A stretch of 7,429 nt of DNA, from NCBI GenBank assembly GCA_007127275.1, contig SKZP01000450.1, forward strand, positions 1-7,429, in the 5' to 3' direction. A program made the translations under genes and the position numbers. The notes beneath the pieces are model-generated. The model searched no databases and was not told the origin of the DNA. It saw nothing but the letters and a program-made list of their open reading frames with translations. Numbering within the stretch: position 1 is the first letter of the stretch; each line of letters opens with the position of its first letter. This DNA comes from Planctomycetota bacterium (GTDB lineage Bacteria; Planctomycetota; UBA8742; SKZP01). This document shows, in pieces, positions 6,401-7,429 of this stretch.

Positions 6401-6673
6401 CTTCGCACGACAACCGCTAAGTACAGCTCCCCAGAAGAAAGGGACCCAGTTGCGTTGCGAGCAGGCCGAGTCGCAACGAGGACGAAGGCGAGCACCGCAG
6501 GCGTGCCGAGTCACGTCGAGCAGCGCAACCGACACAAACGAAGCAGCGCCGAGCGCAGGAGCTCAACTTCGGAAGGTGTTTTCTGACAGCGTCTAAAGTT
6601 CTCGGCCCAACAAGAGCCGACTACAACCATCCGTGCGGGACGCTGGGAGGCAGATAAACGCGCGGGCGGTGCA
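6401..6673. other. Gene-free stretch with further inverted repeats
   Basis: Together with 6124-6400 this makes about 550 bases without a credible gene. The open frames here are rich in Cys, Arg and Ser and resemble no protein. Visible structure: a perfect 8-bp hairpin CGTTGCGA/TCGCAACG at 6453-6478 with a 10-base loop; GAGC/GCTC at 6551-6564; and a nested pair of stems, CAGCGTC/GACGCTG (6587-6593 with 6639-6645) around TCGGC/GCCGA (6602-6620). The nested stems lie 3' of the tRNA and could affect its 3' processing or termination, but there is no clear U-run. Confidence 0.4.
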
Positions 6674-6747
6674 TGGGGCCTGTCGGACTCGAACCGACAA
6701 CCTGCCGGTTATGAGCCGGCTGCTCTAACCGATTGAGCTAAGGCCCC
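6674..6747 (-). tRNA. tRNA with CAU anticodon (Ile2 or elongator Met)
   Basis: A complete 74-base cloverleaf. It has a 7-bp acceptor GGGGCCT/AGGCCCC, D stem GCTC/GAGC, a 5-bp anticodon stem GCCGG/CCGGC with loop CTCATAA, a 5-base variable loop and T arm GTCGG-TTCGAGT-CCGAC. The discriminator is A. CCA is not encoded, so CCA-adding enzyme is needed. The paired G1-C72 rules against initiator tRNA. The acceptor/D junction (CCTTAGCTC) and overall pattern resemble tRNA-Ile2, whose C34 is changed to lysidine by TilS to read AUA; elongator Met remains possible. It has its own promoter upstream. Confidence 0.95.
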
Positions 6748-6773
6748 GGGGGCATGTGCCCGTCGCTTTGGAA

Positions 6774-6802
6774 AGTATAGCGCCTTGCCCGCGTGCAGGA
6801 AA
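6774..6802 (-). promoter_or_regulatory. Sigma-70-type promoter of the tRNA gene
   Basis: Read on the minus strand, a -10 box TATACT (6774-6779) is preceded after 17 bases by TTTCCT (6797-6802) as a weak -35. The -10 is one base from consensus and lies 26 bases before the mature tRNA 5' end, a normal leader length. The leader contains a small GGGC-ACAT-GCCC hairpin. The -35 sits inside the left arm of a 14-base inverted repeat. Confidence 0.6.
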
Positions 6803-6877
6803 CGGCTCACTGCAAGGGCGCCCTCGGTGGGGCCGGTTGCGCGACGCGGCGTTGTTTGGAGAGGAGTCGTTTCCTGC
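6795..6877. repeat. 14-base inverted repeat beside the tRNA promoter
   Basis: GCAGGAAACGGCTC (6795-6808) is the inverted complement of GAGTCGTTTCCTGC (6864-6877) except for one position, which is a G-U pair if the plus strand is transcribed. The arms are 55 bases apart, and the interior holds smaller palindromes such as GGGCGCCC. The repeat lies between the stop codon of the last gene (6885-6887) and the tRNA -10 box. It could act as a long-loop terminator for the upstream gene, an operator or the remnant of a small element. No flanking direct repeat was seen. Confidence 0.6.
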
Positions 6878-6884
6878 TCGTTCG

Positions 6885-7429
6885 CTACCGCAGCGTTACC
6901 GTGACGCGGGTGCTGCGGGTGTCCTCGCTTTGCAGCCAGGTATCCAAGGCGTGGAGCAGGCGCTGAAAGTTGGCGACGGCTTGCTCGTCGCCGAGGGAGA
7001 CGTCTTGGCGCTTGATGGGCAGCAGTGGCTCGAGCTCGTAGGCGGCGCGCGGCGTGGCGATGGCGTAGAGGTGGACGGTGCCGGTGGCGGTGCCTTGGAG
7101 GTTGCCGATGTTGTGCTCACCTTCGACGACGGTGGCCACATCGCTCCAGGGGACGTGGTAGAGGCCGTCGTCGTCGCGCCACATCAGGGCGATGGCGCTG
7201 GGCTCGGCGCTGTAGATGCCGAGGCTGAACGGCTCGTTGACGCGATGCCAGGTATCGCCGCGGTGCATCAGCGCCATCTCGCGGCGCGACTCCCCTTGGC
7301 GGATGCGCTCGTCGAGCTTTGCGGTCAGCGCGATCCAGCCGGGAAGCTCGAGTCGCTGCAGCTCCGCCTGCACGGCCTGGCGCGTTTGATGATCGAGCGC
7401 CTCGCGTTGCTCCTGCAGCAGCCGCTCCA
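6885..7429 (-). CDS. Uncharacterised protein, C-terminal part only
   Basis: The frame is open to the right edge, so the true start lies outside; the GTG at 7373 is probably internal. About 180 residues are visible. The first 60 or so are charged and helical, possibly coiled coil (ERLLQEQREALDHQTRQAV, then LTAKLDERIRQGESRREM). The rest reads as alternating strands (GIYSAEPSAIALMW, GLYHVPWSDVATVVEG, GTVHLYAIATP) closed by an amphipathic helix (AVANFQRLLHALDTWLQ). That strand-rich part with one final helix resembles a PH-like domain, but this is a guess from pattern. No membrane segment or catalytic motif is evident. The next feature downstream is the tRNA. Confidence 0.7.
   Translation of the reverse strand, partial: ERLLQEQREALDHQTRQAVQAELQRLELPGWIALTAKLDERIRQGESRREMALMHRGDTWHRVNEPFSLGIYSAEPSAIALMWRDDDGLYHVPWSDVATVVEGEHNIGNLQGTATGTVHLYAIATPRAAYELEPLLPIKRQDVSLGDEQAVANFQRLLHALDTWLQSEDTRSTRVTVTLR

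Noticed and set aside
6123..6596. A 157-codon plus-strand open frame and overlapping minus-strand frames in the gene-free stretch
   Set aside because: Composition is dominated by Ser, Arg, Cys and Gln with no hydrophobic-core pattern. There is no ribosome site, and long inverted repeats run through it.

Overview
The window is GC-rich bacterial chromosomal DNA. Its genes use GTG as well as ATG starts, one start has a clear Shine-Dalgarno site, and there is a bacterial tRNA without an encoded CCA. Nothing pins the lineage. A Hanks-type Ser/Thr kinase next to FHA proteins, together with a PAPS-type sulfotransferase, would suit a large-genome environmental lineage such as the former Deltaproteobacteria, Myxococcota or Binatota, but that is inference. 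No transposase, integrase, phage gene or CRISPR array was seen.

Left half, plus strand (1-4151): a phosphorylation-signalling cluster. It starts with the 3' end of an FHA-domain gene. Next is a second FHA gene whose product has an N-terminal STAS-like domain and a long acidic linker. A small predicted lipoprotein with a TPR-like helical region overlaps the end of that gene by 26 bases. After a 441-base gap comes a 576-residue Ser/Thr protein kinase. The kinase has an unusual tail that aligns without gaps to the C-terminal domain of ribosomal protein bL12 (L7/L12). FHA domains bind phosphothreonine, so the two FHA proteins are natural readers of this kinase, and the lipoprotein may place the system at the membrane.

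The gap at 1980-2420 is not empty. Positions 2017-2338 can form a multi-branched RNA closed by a 19-position helix whose strands are about 195 bases apart. It contains a GNRA-capped hairpin and ends at a plausible intrinsic terminator about 55 bases before the kinase start. No known RNA family was recognised.

Right half, mostly minus strand: a sulfotransferase (4250-5374), and upstream of it in the same direction a six-helix membrane protein (5461-6123). Then comes about 550 bases without a credible gene (6124-6673), holding several strong inverted repeats, including a second 19-position helix with the same layout as the first (6 pairs, G-G mismatch, 12 pairs). A CAU-anticodon tRNA (6674-6747, minus) follows with its own promoter. 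Next to it is a 14-base inverted repeat, and the window ends in the 3' part of an unrecognised gene (6885 to beyond 7429, minus).

The points most worth following are the kinase-bL12 fusion, the two candidate structured RNAs, and the STAS-FHA/FHA/lipoprotein/kinase module.
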